64,000 nt of DNA from Pseudomonas sp. BGr12 (lineage in GTDB: Bacteria; Pseudomonadota; Gammaproteobacteria; Pseudomonadales; Pseudomonadaceae), in the NCBI RefSeq assembly GCF_030272895.1, contig NZ_JALRNF010000032.1, positions 1 to 64,000 on the forward strand, written 5' to 3'. The position numbers and the translations under genes are program-made. The notes below the pieces were generated by a model. That model saw nothing but the letters and a program-made list of their open reading frames with translations, searched no databases and was not told the origin of the DNA. Shown piece after piece: positions 53,926-64,000 of this stretch; position 1 is the stretch's first letter, and every line of letters begins with the position of its first letter.

Positions 53926-54330
53926 ATGACAAAGGAAAAGTTGCTGGCCATGCCGGCCGATGACTACATGAACGCTGAGCAATTGGCTTACTTCACCGAG
54001 CTGCTGCAGTCGATGAAGGTCGAGACCCATGAGCGCATCGAACAAAGCCGTGTAACCATCGAAAGCCTGGACACGCCTGCCGATCCTGCCGACGCCGCCT
54101 CGGTCGAAGAAGAGCGCCACTGGCTGGTCAACGCGATCGAGCGTGACCAGCGCCTGCTGCCTCAACTGGAAATGGCCCTGGGCCGCATCGCCGACGAAAG
54201 CTTTGGCTGGTGCGACGACAGCGGCGAGCCGATCGGTCTCAAGCGCCTGCTGATCAGCCCGACCACCAAGTACTGCATCGAAGCGCAGGAACGTCACGAG
54301 CAGATCGACAAGCACCAGCGTCAAGCCTGA
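53926..54330 (+). CDS. dksA2: DksA2-like RNA polymerase secondary-channel factor
   Basis: 134 residues. Works with ppGpp to adjust transcription at stringent promoters. The coiled-coil tip motif DxxDxA is kept (D53-P-A-D56-A-A58). Of the four cysteines that bind zinc in classic DksA, only C96 and C117 remain; the partners are S99 and A120. This matches the DksA2 class, which keeps its fold without zinc (C-x-C-A type in P. aeruginosa). Start at 53926 (MTKEKLLAMP) with a weak GAGA ribosome site; the frame to 53827 is leader sequence. Followed by a strong terminator. Confidence 0.88.
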   Translation: MTKEKLLAMPADDYMNAEQLAYFTELLQSMKVETHERIEQSRVTIESLDTPADPADAASVEEERHWLVNAIERDQRLLPQLEMALGRIADESFGWCDDSGEPIGLKRLLISPTTKYCIEAQERHEQIDKHQRQA

Positions 54331-54351
54331 TCGACAGCTGTGACCGACAAG

Positions 54352-54380
54352 AACCCCGGGGAGTGATCCCCGGGGTTTTT
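54352..54380 (+). terminator. rho-independent terminator of dksA2
   Basis: AACCCCGGGGA-GTGA-TCCCCGGGGTT followed by TTT: a perfect 11-bp stem and T tract. Confidence 0.88.
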
Positions 54381-54496
54381 GCATTTGTTGTCCTGCGTCA
54401 AGGGCAGCCCGCATAGTGCCAAGGGCGTATGGATGATGGCGTTGTAGTGGCGTTTAATGGCCGCACAATAACGACAAGTTGTGTGGGAGCCAGAAC

Positions 54497-56101
54497 ATGA
54501 TGCCAGAGGGATCGCTGTCCGCTGCACTGCCCGAACCCGAATCCTCCTTGAGCGTTGCCGCCCCGTGGCCCGCCTTGGTACTGCAAAGCCTGGTGCTGGC
54601 AGGTGTGCTGGCGGCCATGGCTTTCGCCGGGCTGGCGCTCTACCTGAGCCTGCCGCTGGCCTTGCTGACCCTGTGGCTGCCGCGCTTGCGCAAGCGCGCC
54701 ACGGTGCAACAGGTCGAGAGCGATCCGTTGGCCGAGCTGACCCGCGACCTGGCCCGGACCACCAGCCACAACGCTTTGTCGGCCGCCGGGGTGGCGTTCT
54801 CCGTGCAGCAGCTGGCAAGCAGGCTGCAGTCGCAACTGGAGGCTGCCGAGCAGATCGTCGCCAGCGCCGAAGTGATGATCGGCACCGAAAAGGCTACCTC
54901 CCAGCTCAGCCAGCACGCCCTGATCGCCGCCCGCAGTGCCCACCAGAGCAGCCTCAGCGGGCGCGGGGTACTGGCCGAGTCGATACAGCGCATGCACGTC
55001 CTGAGCGCCCGTGCCACGTCCAGTCGCGAGCTGATCGAAGCGCTCAACCAGCGCGGCGAGGATATCGCCCGGGTCACCCTGGTGATCCAGTCCATTGCCA
55101 GCCAGACCAACCTGCTGGCGCTCAACGCCGCCATCGAAGCGGCCCGTGCCGGTGAGCATGGGCGCGGCTTTGCCGTGGTGGCCGATGAAGTACGCGGCCT
55201 GGCCGGGCGCACGGCCAGCGCCACGGAGGAGGTCGGTTTGATGGTGGCCGACATCCAGCAACGCACCGCACAGGTGGTCGAGCAGATTCGCCAGCTGTCC
55301 GATGACTTGCACAGTGGTGTCGATCAGGTCGAGCACACCGGCGAGCAGCTTGAAGGTATCGCCGGCCTGGCCGCCGGCGTGGAGCAGCAGATCGGCGAGA
55401 TTGCCGAAGGCACCGAGACCAACCGGGTGCAACTGGACAGCCTGTTCCAGGCGGTGGCGCGCATGCGCGGCGATCTGCAGGTCAGCGACCAGCAGACCCG
55501 GCGGCTGGCCGATGCTGCCGTGCAACTGGAGGGCCAGGCCGAAAGCATCAGTGAGCGCTTGGCCGAAGTCGGTCTGGATGACTACCACCAGCGCATCTAT
55601 GACCTGGCCCGCCAGGGTGCCGAGCAGATCGCCGCACAGTTCGAGAGCGACCTTGAGCAGGGGCGCATCGGCCTGGAAGACCTGTTCGACCGCCATTACC
55701 AGCAGGTGCCGAACACCTCGCCACCACGCTACCGGACCCGTTTCGACAGCTACACCGACAAGGTCCTGCCCGCCATCCAGGAGCCGCTGCTCAAGCAGCA
55801 CGAAGGCCTGGTGTTCGCCATTGCCTGCACGCAGCAAGGCTATGTTCCGACCCACAACACAGCGTTCAACCAGCCGTTGACCGGTGATGAGGCGCACGAC
55901 ACCGCGCACAACCGCAGCAAACGCAAGTTCGACGACCGCACCGGCATCCGTTGCGGCAGCCACCAGCAGGCGGTCCTGCTGCAGACCTATACCCGCGATA
56001 CCGGCGAACTGATGCACGACCTGTCGGTGCCGATCCGGATCAACGGGCGCCACTGGGGAGGGCTGCGCCTGGGCTATCGACCGCAACAGGCCCAAGGGTA
56101 A
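54497..56101 (+). CDS. methyl-accepting chemotaxis protein without periplasmic domain
   Basis: 534 residues. Two close hydrophobic helices (about 24-64) anchor it with almost nothing outside. The signalling hairpin is classical (about 185-250; [37 protein letters not shown] region). The last 150 residues form a separate cytosolic domain (about 395-530; [21 protein letters not shown] ... HWGGLRLGY), which probably senses an internal or redox signal. The ATG at 54497 has GGAG 7 bases upstream. Not near other che genes, so it plugs into a pathway encoded elsewhere. Confidence 0.88.
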   Translation: MMPEGSLSAALPEPESSLSVAAPWPALVLQSLVLAGVLAAMAFAGLALYLSLPLALLTLWLPRLRKRATVQQVESDPLAELTRDLARTTSHNALSAAGVAFSVQQLASRLQSQLEAAEQIVASAEVMIGTEKATSQLSQHALIAARSAHQSSLSGRGVLAESIQRMHVLSARATSSRELIEALNQRGEDIARVTLVIQSIASQTNLLALNAAIEAARAGEHGRGFAVVADEVRGLAGRTASATEEVGLMVADIQQRTAQVVEQIRQLSDDLHSGVDQVEHTGEQLEGIAGLAAGVEQQIGEIAEGTETNRVQLDSLFQAVARMRGDLQVSDQQTRRLADAAVQLEGQAESISERLAEVGLDDYHQRIYDLARQGAEQIAAQFESDLEQGRIGLEDLFDRHYQQVPNTSPPRYRTRFDSYTDKVLPAIQEPLLKQHEGLVFAIACTQQGYVPTHNTAFNQPLTGDEAHDTAHNRSKRKFDDRTGIRCGSHQQAVLLQTYTRDTGELMHDLSVPIRINGRHWGGLRLGYRPQQAQG

Positions 56102-56220
56102 ATGCTTCAGCTTTGTTACCACTGATGCAAAACAGCTATGCGCGGGATAGCTTTTTCCGCGTGCGGGCAGGCATTATCATGGCTACATCGTTAGGTTGCT
56201 AATAAATTCCGGAGGGAATG

Positions 56221-56436
56221 ATGCAGAGCCAAGTCGATGTAGCGGTAATGATCGGCAGTGGTCTGCCGCTGTCGCTGCAGGCAATGGGCAAGCGCGTGTG
56301 TTGGGTGGTGCTGGTCAACGGTGAGCGCCGCGGCACCGCGTTTGCCAGCCGCGGCGAAGCCCAGGCGTGTCGGACAGCCTGGCTGGAATTGCTGAACGGT
56401 GCCACCCGGCCCGAAGTCGAGCGTCAGGCCGGTTGA
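56221..56436 (+). CDS. small protein of unknown function
   Basis: 71 residues, with a hydrophobic middle (KRVCWVVLVNGERRGTAFASRGEAQACRTAWLEL region) that reads like a small alpha/beta fold. Two ATGs stand in tandem at 56218 and 56221; GGAGG at 56211-56215 favours the second. No motif recognised. Confidence 0.65.
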   Translation: MQSQVDVAVMIGSGLPLSLQAMGKRVCWVVLVNGERRGTAFASRGEAQACRTAWLELLNGATRPEVERQAG

Positions 56437-56448
56437 GGTTTCGCCTAC

Positions 56449-56661
56449 TCAGTTCTCCAGTCGTCGGGCCAGGGCACAGGCTGCGGTGTGTTCACAGCGA
56501 AACCCCTTGACCTGTCCGGTGGCCTGCTCGGTAATATGAAAGAAGCTTCTGCCGGCCGGGACGACGACAAAGCGCGGGGGTGAGGTAAGGGGGGAACTTG
56601 CAGAATAATCTGCAAAGGAAACAGCCTTGACCTCTCGACGCAATTCGGTGTTTTCGTGCAT
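56449..56661 (-). CDS. small protein of unknown function
   Basis: 70 residues from the ATG at 56661, which has an AGGGA ribosome site; the frame to 56721 is longer but has no ribosome site. Contains FVVVPAGRSFFHITEQATGQVKGF-like sequence and a C-terminal C-x-x-T-A-A-C-A pair of cysteines. Convergent with the preceding gene, 12 bp apart. Not recognised. Confidence 0.6.
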   Translation of the reverse strand: MHENTELRREVKAVSFADYSASSPLTSPPRFVVVPAGRSFFHITEQATGQVKGFRCEHTAACALARRLEN

Positions 56662-56977
56662 ATTCGCTTCCCTGTGTTGTGCGGATGATTTCCGGCGCCC
56701 ATTCCGTTGAACGGCTTGCATTTATCTATCGCACTTTTGTTGCGCTAGTGCTGTCAGAAAAAGCTTTTCTGATTTAGGAAATCTACTGAAAATCCGCCTA
56801 CAGAGCGAGGCTGGCACAAAAGGGTAAAAGATCCCGCAAGCCCTACTGCCTGTATGCACAGACTTTTCATTTGCATATCCAATAGTCTTTCAGACTTCGA
56901 ATTGAAGTACCGGTGCCTTCACGGAGCCTCGCTGTCCGGTGGGCAGCGATGAGTAATCGATTTTGAGGAATTCATCT
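56662..56977. other. AT-rich divergent intergenic region
   Basis: A 316-base gap between two divergent small genes, clearly richer in A and T than its surroundings. It must hold both promoters. There is an inverted repeat AGAAAAAGCTTTTCT near 56756-56770 and a GAGGCTGGC/GCCTCGCTG-like pair further on. No ORF or RNA gene could be supported, but the length would allow a small RNA. Confidence 0.4.
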
Positions 56978-57448
56978 TTGGCAGTCAGTAATCTGGACAC
57001 TCATGCCCTGTTCGTATTGGGCGATCTGCGGGCCAAATTGGTCAAACAGTTTCAATCGCGTTTTGTCTATGTCACCGAGCAAAACGCCGAAGGCCTGTAC
57101 ATGGCCGAAATCGACACCCAGACGGCATTGGTTGTCGATGACAAGCAGCGACTGGAGCTCAAGGTCGGCGATCATTTCCGCGCCGCCGTATTGCCCAGCC
57201 GCGAAGGTGGCAAACTGGAAGTTCGCTATCGCGAAATCAAACTGACGGTCTATGGCCTGGGCGACTACGCCTTCGTATCCGTGCCCGAAGGCGAGGGTAT
57301 CGTCCTGCGCGAAGGCCAGGGTGTGGTGATGATTTTCGCCGCCCATGAGCAACTGCAGGAAGGCCTGGGCAAGATTCTCAAGGGCGCAACCGGCAAGGCG
57401 GCCAAGTGGCGCAAGGGCGAACTGACCACCTTCAAGGCCAGCGAGTGA
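56978..57448 (+). CDS. conserved-looking hypothetical protein with a TTG start
   Basis: 156 residues, soluble, beta-rich in the middle (VYVTEQNAEGLYMAEIDTQTALVVDDKQ) with a basic C-terminal tail (GKAAKWRKGELTTFK). The TTG at 56978 is chosen because the GAGGAA ribosome site (56965-56970) lies 7 bases upstream; the earlier TTG at 56963 overlaps that site. A TTG start usually means low translation. It overlaps the next gene by four bases (GTGA). Function unknown. Confidence 0.7.
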   Translation: MAVSNLDTHALFVLGDLRAKLVKQFQSRFVYVTEQNAEGLYMAEIDTQTALVVDDKQRLELKVGDHFRAAVLPSREGGKLEVRYREIKLTVYGLGDYAFVSVPEGEGIVLREGQGVVMIFAAHEQLQEGLGKILKGATGKAAKWRKGELTTFKASE

Positions 57449-57642
57449 CCGCGTCAGCCGGACGCGCCGATTTTCACGCGCGCTATCAGGATCAGGCCCG
57501 CGAGCAGGCCGAACAGTGGCTGGCGCAACGGTCCAGTCTGCAGGGCTCCTGGCTCACCTGGGTGGCTACGCAGCTGTATCAGCTGAGCCCGCCCGAGTAC
57601 GCGGCCATGGTCCGCCGCGAGCTGCAGAAGCTCAGCCAGTAG
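57445..57642 (+). CDS. small hypothetical protein coupled to the preceding gene
   Basis: 65 residues from the GTG at 57445, which overlaps the stop of the preceding gene (GTGA) and so looks translationally coupled. Soluble and helical (REQAEQWLAQRSSLQGSWLTWVATQLY, then PPEYAAMVRRELQKLSQ). The pair is probably one functional unit. Ends 3 bp before the convergent Mrp operon. Not recognised. Confidence 0.65.
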   Translation: MTASAGRADFHARYQDQAREQAEQWLAQRSSLQGSWLTWVATQLYQLSPPEYAAMVRRELQKLSQ

Positions 57643-57645
57643 CCG

Positions 57646-58011
57646 TCAGTTACCCCGTTCACGTCCGCTGCTGACCTCTTCTGGCACCTTGTCACCGGCC
57701 ATGCGCTTGCGAAACAGCGCAGCCCGGGCCAGCAGCAGGGTGGTCACCGGTACGGTGATCGCCATCAGGATCGGAATCAGCCAGGCGTGCAGCACCGGCG
57801 TGTCCTTGAGCGCGGAGAAATACAGGATCGAGGCCAGCGCCACGCACCAGGTCCCCAGGGTCGAGGCCAGGGCCGGGGAGTGCATGCGCTGGAAGAAATC
57901 CTTCAGGCGGATCAGGCCCAGCGCGCCGCTGAAGGCGAACAGGCTGCCCAGCAGCAACAGCGCCGCCACCAGCACTTCAATCCACAGTGGCAGTTCATTG
58001 AGGTTGTTCAT
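57646..58011 (-). CDS. mrpG: Mrp-type Na+(K+)/H+ antiporter subunit G
   Basis: 121 residues with three membrane helices (about 9-29, 42-62, 68-90) and the G-subunit motif GALGLIRLKDFFQRMHSP. Last gene of the operon; overlaps mrpF by four bases. Subunit G completes the small-subunit part of the complex. Confidence 0.92.
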   Translation of the reverse strand: MNNLNELPLWIEVLVAALLLLGSLFAFSGALGLIRLKDFFQRMHSPALASTLGTWCVALASILYFSALKDTPVLHAWLIPILMAITVPVTTLLLARAALFRKRMAGDKVPEEVSSGRERGN

Positions 58012-58286
58012 TCGATCACCTCGCCACGCAGCAGGAACTTGGCCAGGGCAAAGGAGCCGACAAAGCCGAACAGGGCGATCAGCAGTGCACCTTCGAAGTA
58101 GGTGTCGCTGGCGTAACGGATGCCCAGCACCAGCATCATCAGCATCGCCAGGATGTACAGGTAGTCCAGGGCCAGGACCCGGTCCTGGGCCGAAGGGCCG
58201 CGAAACAGCCGGTACAGGGTCAGGGCCATCGCCAGGGCAAAGATGAACAGGCTGGCGAGAACGGCATTGGCGAGCAGGCCAGTCAT
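58008..58286 (-). CDS. mrpF: Mrp-type Na+(K+)/H+ antiporter subunit F
   Basis: 92 residues, three helices, with the F-subunit motif RLFRGPSAQDRVLALD (about 27-42). Overlaps both neighbours by four bases. Confidence 0.92.
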   Translation of the reverse strand: MTGLLANAVLASLFIFALAMALTLYRLFRGPSAQDRVLALDYLYILAMLMMLVLGIRYASDTYFEGALLIALFGFVGSFALAKFLLRGEVIE

Positions 58287-58771
58287 TCGAAGATCTCCAT
58301 CAGCGGGCGTTCATAGGTCTGTTTGAAGTGCTCGATGAAGTGCGCCTCATCGTCCAGGTCGAACACGTGCAGCAACAGGACACTGCGATCCAGCGCCAGC
58401 TCCGACCAGATGGTGCCCGGGATGACCGTGGTGATCATCGACAGGGCCGCGAGCCCGTGGGCGTCGCGCAACTCCAGGGGAATATGCACGAACTTCGAGC
58501 GCGGCGCCCGACGCCCGGCTGACCAGACGCCGCGCGCCACCTGCAGGTTGGAAACCAGCACATCGATACCGACCCGCAGGATCAGGCGCAGGATGGTCCC
58601 GGGGTGGCGGACATGCACCGCCAGCGGGCGCAACGGCGCCATCAGCAGGGGGGCCAGGAATGCGAAAAGGGCGCCGAGCAACAGGTTGCCGGGGCTGATC
58701 GAGACGTTCAGCACCAGCCATAGCACCCACAAGGCCAGGGACAGCAAGGGAGCGGGGAACAGGCGTTTCAT
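58283..58771 (-). CDS. mrpE: Mrp-type Na+(K+)/H+ antiporter subunit E
   Basis: 162 residues. N-terminal helices (about 8-50), then a hydrophilic C-terminal half with HIPLELRDAHGLAALSMITTVIPGT, the E-subunit signature. Overlaps mrpD and mrpF by four bases each. Confidence 0.92.
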   Translation of the reverse strand: MKRLFPAPLLSLALWVLWLVLNVSISPGNLLLGALFAFLAPLLMAPLRPLAVHVRHPGTILRLILRVGIDVLVSNLQVARGVWSAGRRAPRSKFVHIPLELRDAHGLAALSMITTVIPGTIWSELALDRSVLLLHVFDLDDEAHFIEHFKQTYERPLMEIFE

Positions 58772-60450
58772 GGTTGCACCTGGGCGTTGGCGGCCTGGCT
58801 GGTGGGGCCGGGAATCGGCCGGGTAGCGAGCACGGCGCTGATGTATTGCTCAGGGTCCTGCAGGCTGGCCGCCGTGTCCTGGGTGTAGCGCAGCAGCGGC
58901 TCGGCGCGCACGCTCAGGACGATGCACAGGCCCAGCAAGGCGACGATGGGAATGCACTCGTAGCGGCGCAGCAAGGGCGAGGGGCGCTCCTGTGGCGTCC
59001 AGAAACGCTGGACACCGACCCGGGTCAGGGCGATCAGCGAAGCCAGGCCCGAGAGTACCAGCAGCGCCACCAGGGCCCAGCCGGCAATGGACAGCGGCTG
59101 CTCGACCGCCATGCCCAGCCCCTGGGGATTGAACAGCGCGGCGATCAGGCTGACCTTGCCGATGAAGCCCGAGAGCGGCGGCATGCCGATGATCAGCAAG
59201 GCGCAGGCGATGAAGCTCAGGCCCAGGAAGGCCATGGTCCAGGGGATCACCTGGCCGATCACCGCCTTCTGCTCGTCATCGAGGTTGATGCCCTTGGGCG
59301 GGTGCAGCGACTCCAGCGGCGAGGGCTGGCAGTCGTCGTCATCGAGCGGCGCCTCGTTGGCCGAGCGCGAACGCTCGATCAGCTCGGCCAGCAGGAACAG
59401 CGCGCACAGTGCCAGGGTCGAGCTGACCAGGTAGAACAGCGCCCCGGCCGTCAGTGCCACCTGGCCGAAACCGACGGCGGCCATCAGGGTGCCCGCCGAC
59501 GCCAGGATGCTCAGGCTGGCCATGCGCTCCAGGCGCTGGGCGGCGAGGATCGACACCGCCGCACAGCCCAGGGTCGCCAGGCCACCGTAGATCAGCCAGT
59601 CACCGCCGAAGAAGGCCGAGGCGCCGGCCTGGCCGGAGAACAGCAAGGTCCACAGGCGCAACACGGTGTAGAAACCGACCTTGGTCATGATCGCAAACAG
59701 CGCGGCGACGGGCGCGCTGGCCGCCGAGTAGGCTGGCACCAGCCAGAAGTTCAACGGCCAGATCCCGGCCTTGGCCAGGAAGGCGATGGCCAGGATCGCT
59801 GCACCTGCGTGCAGCAGGCCGCGATCGGCCTCGGGCACCAGCGGGATCTTCAACGCAAGATCAGCCATGTTCAGGGTGCCGGTGACGCCATAGAGCATGG
59901 CGGCGCCGACCAGGAACAGCGACGAGGCGAACAGGTTGATGGCAATGTAATGCAGCCCGGCCTTCACCCGTGCCCGTCCCGAGCCGTGCAGCAGCAGGCC
60001 GTAGGAGGCCGCCAGCAACACTTCGAAGAACACGAACAGGTTGAACAGGTCGGCGGTCAGGAACGCGCCATACAGGCCCATCAGCTGGATCTGGAACAGC
60101 GCGTGGAAGCTGGCGCCGGCGCCGTCCCAGCGGGCCATGGCGAAGAGCAGGGCGCTGACGCCGACAATCCCGGTCAGGACCAGCATCAGGGCCGACAGGC
60201 GATCGAGCACCAGGACGATGCCGAACGGTGCCGGCCAGTTGCCCGGCAGGTAGACGCCGATAGAGCTGGCCTGGCCCTGGGCCTGTACCCAGAACAGCAG
60301 GCAGACCGAGATGGCCAGCCCCAGCAGGCTGGAAAACAGGTTCAGGCGCGCCTTGAGCGGCCGGCGCTTTTCGCCCAGCAGCAACATCAGCGCGGCGGTC
60401 AGCAGCGGCAGCAGGATCGGGGCAATGATCAGTTGGTTCATCGCACTCAT
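58768..60450 (-). CDS. mrpD: Mrp-type Na+(K+)/H+ antiporter subunit D
   Basis: 560 residues, a proton-pumping subunit related to NuoM/N with about 14 helices. FFEVLLAASYGLLLHGSGR and KAGIWPLNFWLVPAYSAAS carry the conserved charged residues of the proton path. Between two helices near residues 355-400 there is a hydrophilic insertion with a run of four Asp and several Pro. Overlaps both neighbours by four bases. Confidence 0.92.
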   Translation of the reverse strand: MSAMNQLIIAPILLPLLTAALMLLLGEKRRPLKARLNLFSSLLGLAISVCLLFWVQAQGQASSIGVYLPGNWPAPFGIVLVLDRLSALMLVLTGIVGVSALLFAMARWDGAGASFHALFQIQLMGLYGAFLTADLFNLFVFFEVLLAASYGLLLHGSGRARVKAGLHYIAINLFASSLFLVGAAMLYGVTGTLNMADLALKIPLVPEADRGLLHAGAAILAIAFLAKAGIWPLNFWLVPAYSAASAPVAALFAIMTKVGFYTVLRLWTLLFSGQAGASAFFGGDWLIYGGLATLGCAAVSILAAQRLERMASLSILASAGTLMAAVGFGQVALTAGALFYLVSSTLALCALFLLAELIERSRSANEAPLDDDDCQPSPLESLHPPKGINLDDEQKAVIGQVIPWTMAFLGLSFIACALLIIGMPPLSGFIGKVSLIAALFNPQGLGMAVEQPLSIAGWALVALLVLSGLASLIALTRVGVQRFWTPQERPSPLLRRYECIPIVALLGLCIVLSVRAEPLLRYTQDTAASLQDPEQYISAVLATRPIPGPTSQAANAQVQP

Positions 60451-60790
60451 TCGCTGCTCTCCCGGCCATCCACATGGTCGGTGCCGGTCAGGCCGCGCGA
60501 GGCCAGCAGCACCACCAGGAACAGCGCGGTCATCGCGAAGCTGATGACGATGGCGGTGAGCACCAGGGCCTGGGGCAGCGGGTCGGTGTAGTTGAGCAGG
60601 TCCTGGGGCACGCCGTCCTTGATGATCGGCTCCTTGCCGATGAACAGGCTACCCATGCTGAAGATGAACAGGTTGACCGCATAGGAAAGCAGGCACAGGC
60701 CCATGACCACCTGGAAGGTCCGTGGGCGCAGGATCAGCCAGACCCCGGAGGCGGCCAGCACACCAATGGCAACTGCAATGACTTCTTCCA

Positions 60791-60791
<1 letters not shown>
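60447..60791 (-). CDS. mrpC: Mrp-type Na+(K+)/H+ antiporter subunit C
   Basis: 114 residues, NuoK-like with three helices (about 4-20, 27-50, 75-98) and the motif GLCLLSYAVNLFIFSMG. Joined to mrpA by a one-base overlap (TGATG) and to mrpD by four bases. Confidence 0.93.
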
Positions 60792-63706
<2,915 letters not shown>

Positions 63707-63855
63707 AGATTTCTAATCTGCAGGAGTTTGTAAGGGATCATACGTGGCGCACCGTCGATCACCAACCGTGAAGCTGTGGCAGAATCCTACAAACAGGCTG
63801 TATCAAATAGATTTTTTATAACAGTTTTTTTCAAAGGATAGACGAGATCCGGCGG
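63707..63855. other. upstream region of the Mrp operon
   Basis: A 149-base gap that must hold the Mrp promoter on the minus strand. Its far half (63800-63840) is very AT-rich, with T runs and TTATAA. No clear -35/-10 pair was found, and no gene. Confidence 0.4.
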
Positions 63856-64000
63856 CTAGCGACCGGTCTCGGGAGCCTGCCCGGGCGCCTGGAGTGTTTC
63901 AGGTTTTTCTTCACGGCGTTTGAGCTTCAGCTCGCTGATAATCACCGCGATCACGATCAGCAAGCCGCCAAGCAGGGCGATGCCCGGCAGGCGCTCACCG
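63856..64000 (-). CDS. C-terminal end of a DMT/EamA-type transporter (partial)
   Basis: The last 47 or so codons of a minus-strand gene that runs off the window; stop TAG at 63856-63858. The visible part reads GERLPGIALLGGLLIVIAVIIS, a membrane helix with the terminal EamA pattern, then a basic SELKLKRREEK tail and a Pro-rich end. The transporter family is inferred from this helix alone. Confidence 0.6.
   Translation of the reverse strand, partial: GERLPGIALLGGLLIVIAVIISELKLKRREEKPETLQAPGQAPETGR

Noticed and set aside
58774..60591. Plus-strand ORF of 605 codons opposite mrpD
   Set aside because: Gln/Gly/Arg-rich shadow frame of a membrane protein gene.

Overview
The window looks like the chromosome of a Pseudomonas, most likely of the P. 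putida / P. entomophila group. The evidence is the high GC content, the conserved order tRNA(Arg-His-Leu-His)-tig-clpP-clpX-lon-hupB-ppiD, the nppA1A2BCD-mltD-gloB-rnhA-dnaQ-ldcA block, the phnWX/LysR pair, the fadx beta-oxidation cluster, the exaC-pqqA-ercA-ercS block and a six-gene Mrp antiporter operon. Three copies of the short palindromic repeat typical of P. putida/P. fluorescens (core GTGGGAGCGGGCTTGCCCCGCGAT and relatives) support this. No insertion sequence, phage, CRISPR array or rRNA was seen. The genus is firm; the species is an inference.

Layout. 1-8083: an AcoR-type sigma-54 activator faces a complete GlpSTPQUV-like CUT1 ABC importer (two different ATPases, two permeases, a small DUF2160 membrane protein and a binding protein). 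The gap between them holds a sigma-54 promoter and a cluster of TGTTCA repeats. 8084-10415: a palindromic repeat, folD, four tRNA genes and a small DUF6388 protein. 10416-19158: the proteostasis island tig-clpP-clpX-lon-hupB-ppiD, with sigma-32-like promoters before clpX and lon and a strong sigma-70 promoter before hupB. 19159-28160: the peptide/peptidyl-nucleoside importer nppA1A2BCD and mltD, on the minus strand. 28260-33532: gloB facing a methyltransferase-rnhA-dnaQ-ldcA series. 33539-38589: a small unknown protein, an FMN reductase, phnWX for 2-aminoethylphosphonate breakdown with a divergent LysR regulator, and an AraC regulator.

38670-43139 holds a 1489-residue protein with a large N-terminal toxin-like region, leucine-rich repeats and a C-terminal NEL-type E3 ubiquitin ligase domain with a C-G-D catalytic motif. 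It is the most unusual gene here and has no secretion genes near it. 43267-48836 is a five-gene acyl-CoA oxidation operon. 48997-53628 is an alcohol/aldehyde block: exaC, a 23-codon pqqA with no other pqq genes beside it, ercA and a soluble hybrid kinase ercS. 53629-57642 carries a leader ORF, a dksA2-like gene that has lost two of the four zinc cysteines, a chemoreceptor without a periplasmic domain and four small unknown genes. 57646-63706 is the Mrp cation/proton antiporter (A/B fused, C, D, E, F, G). The window ends in the 3' end of a DMT/EamA-type transporter.

Most coding sequence is ordinary Pseudomonas core genome. Points for a second look are the NEL protein, the orphan pqqA, the complementary motif loss in the two importer ATPases, the palindromic repeat translated as the tail of NppD, and the dksA2 leader region.
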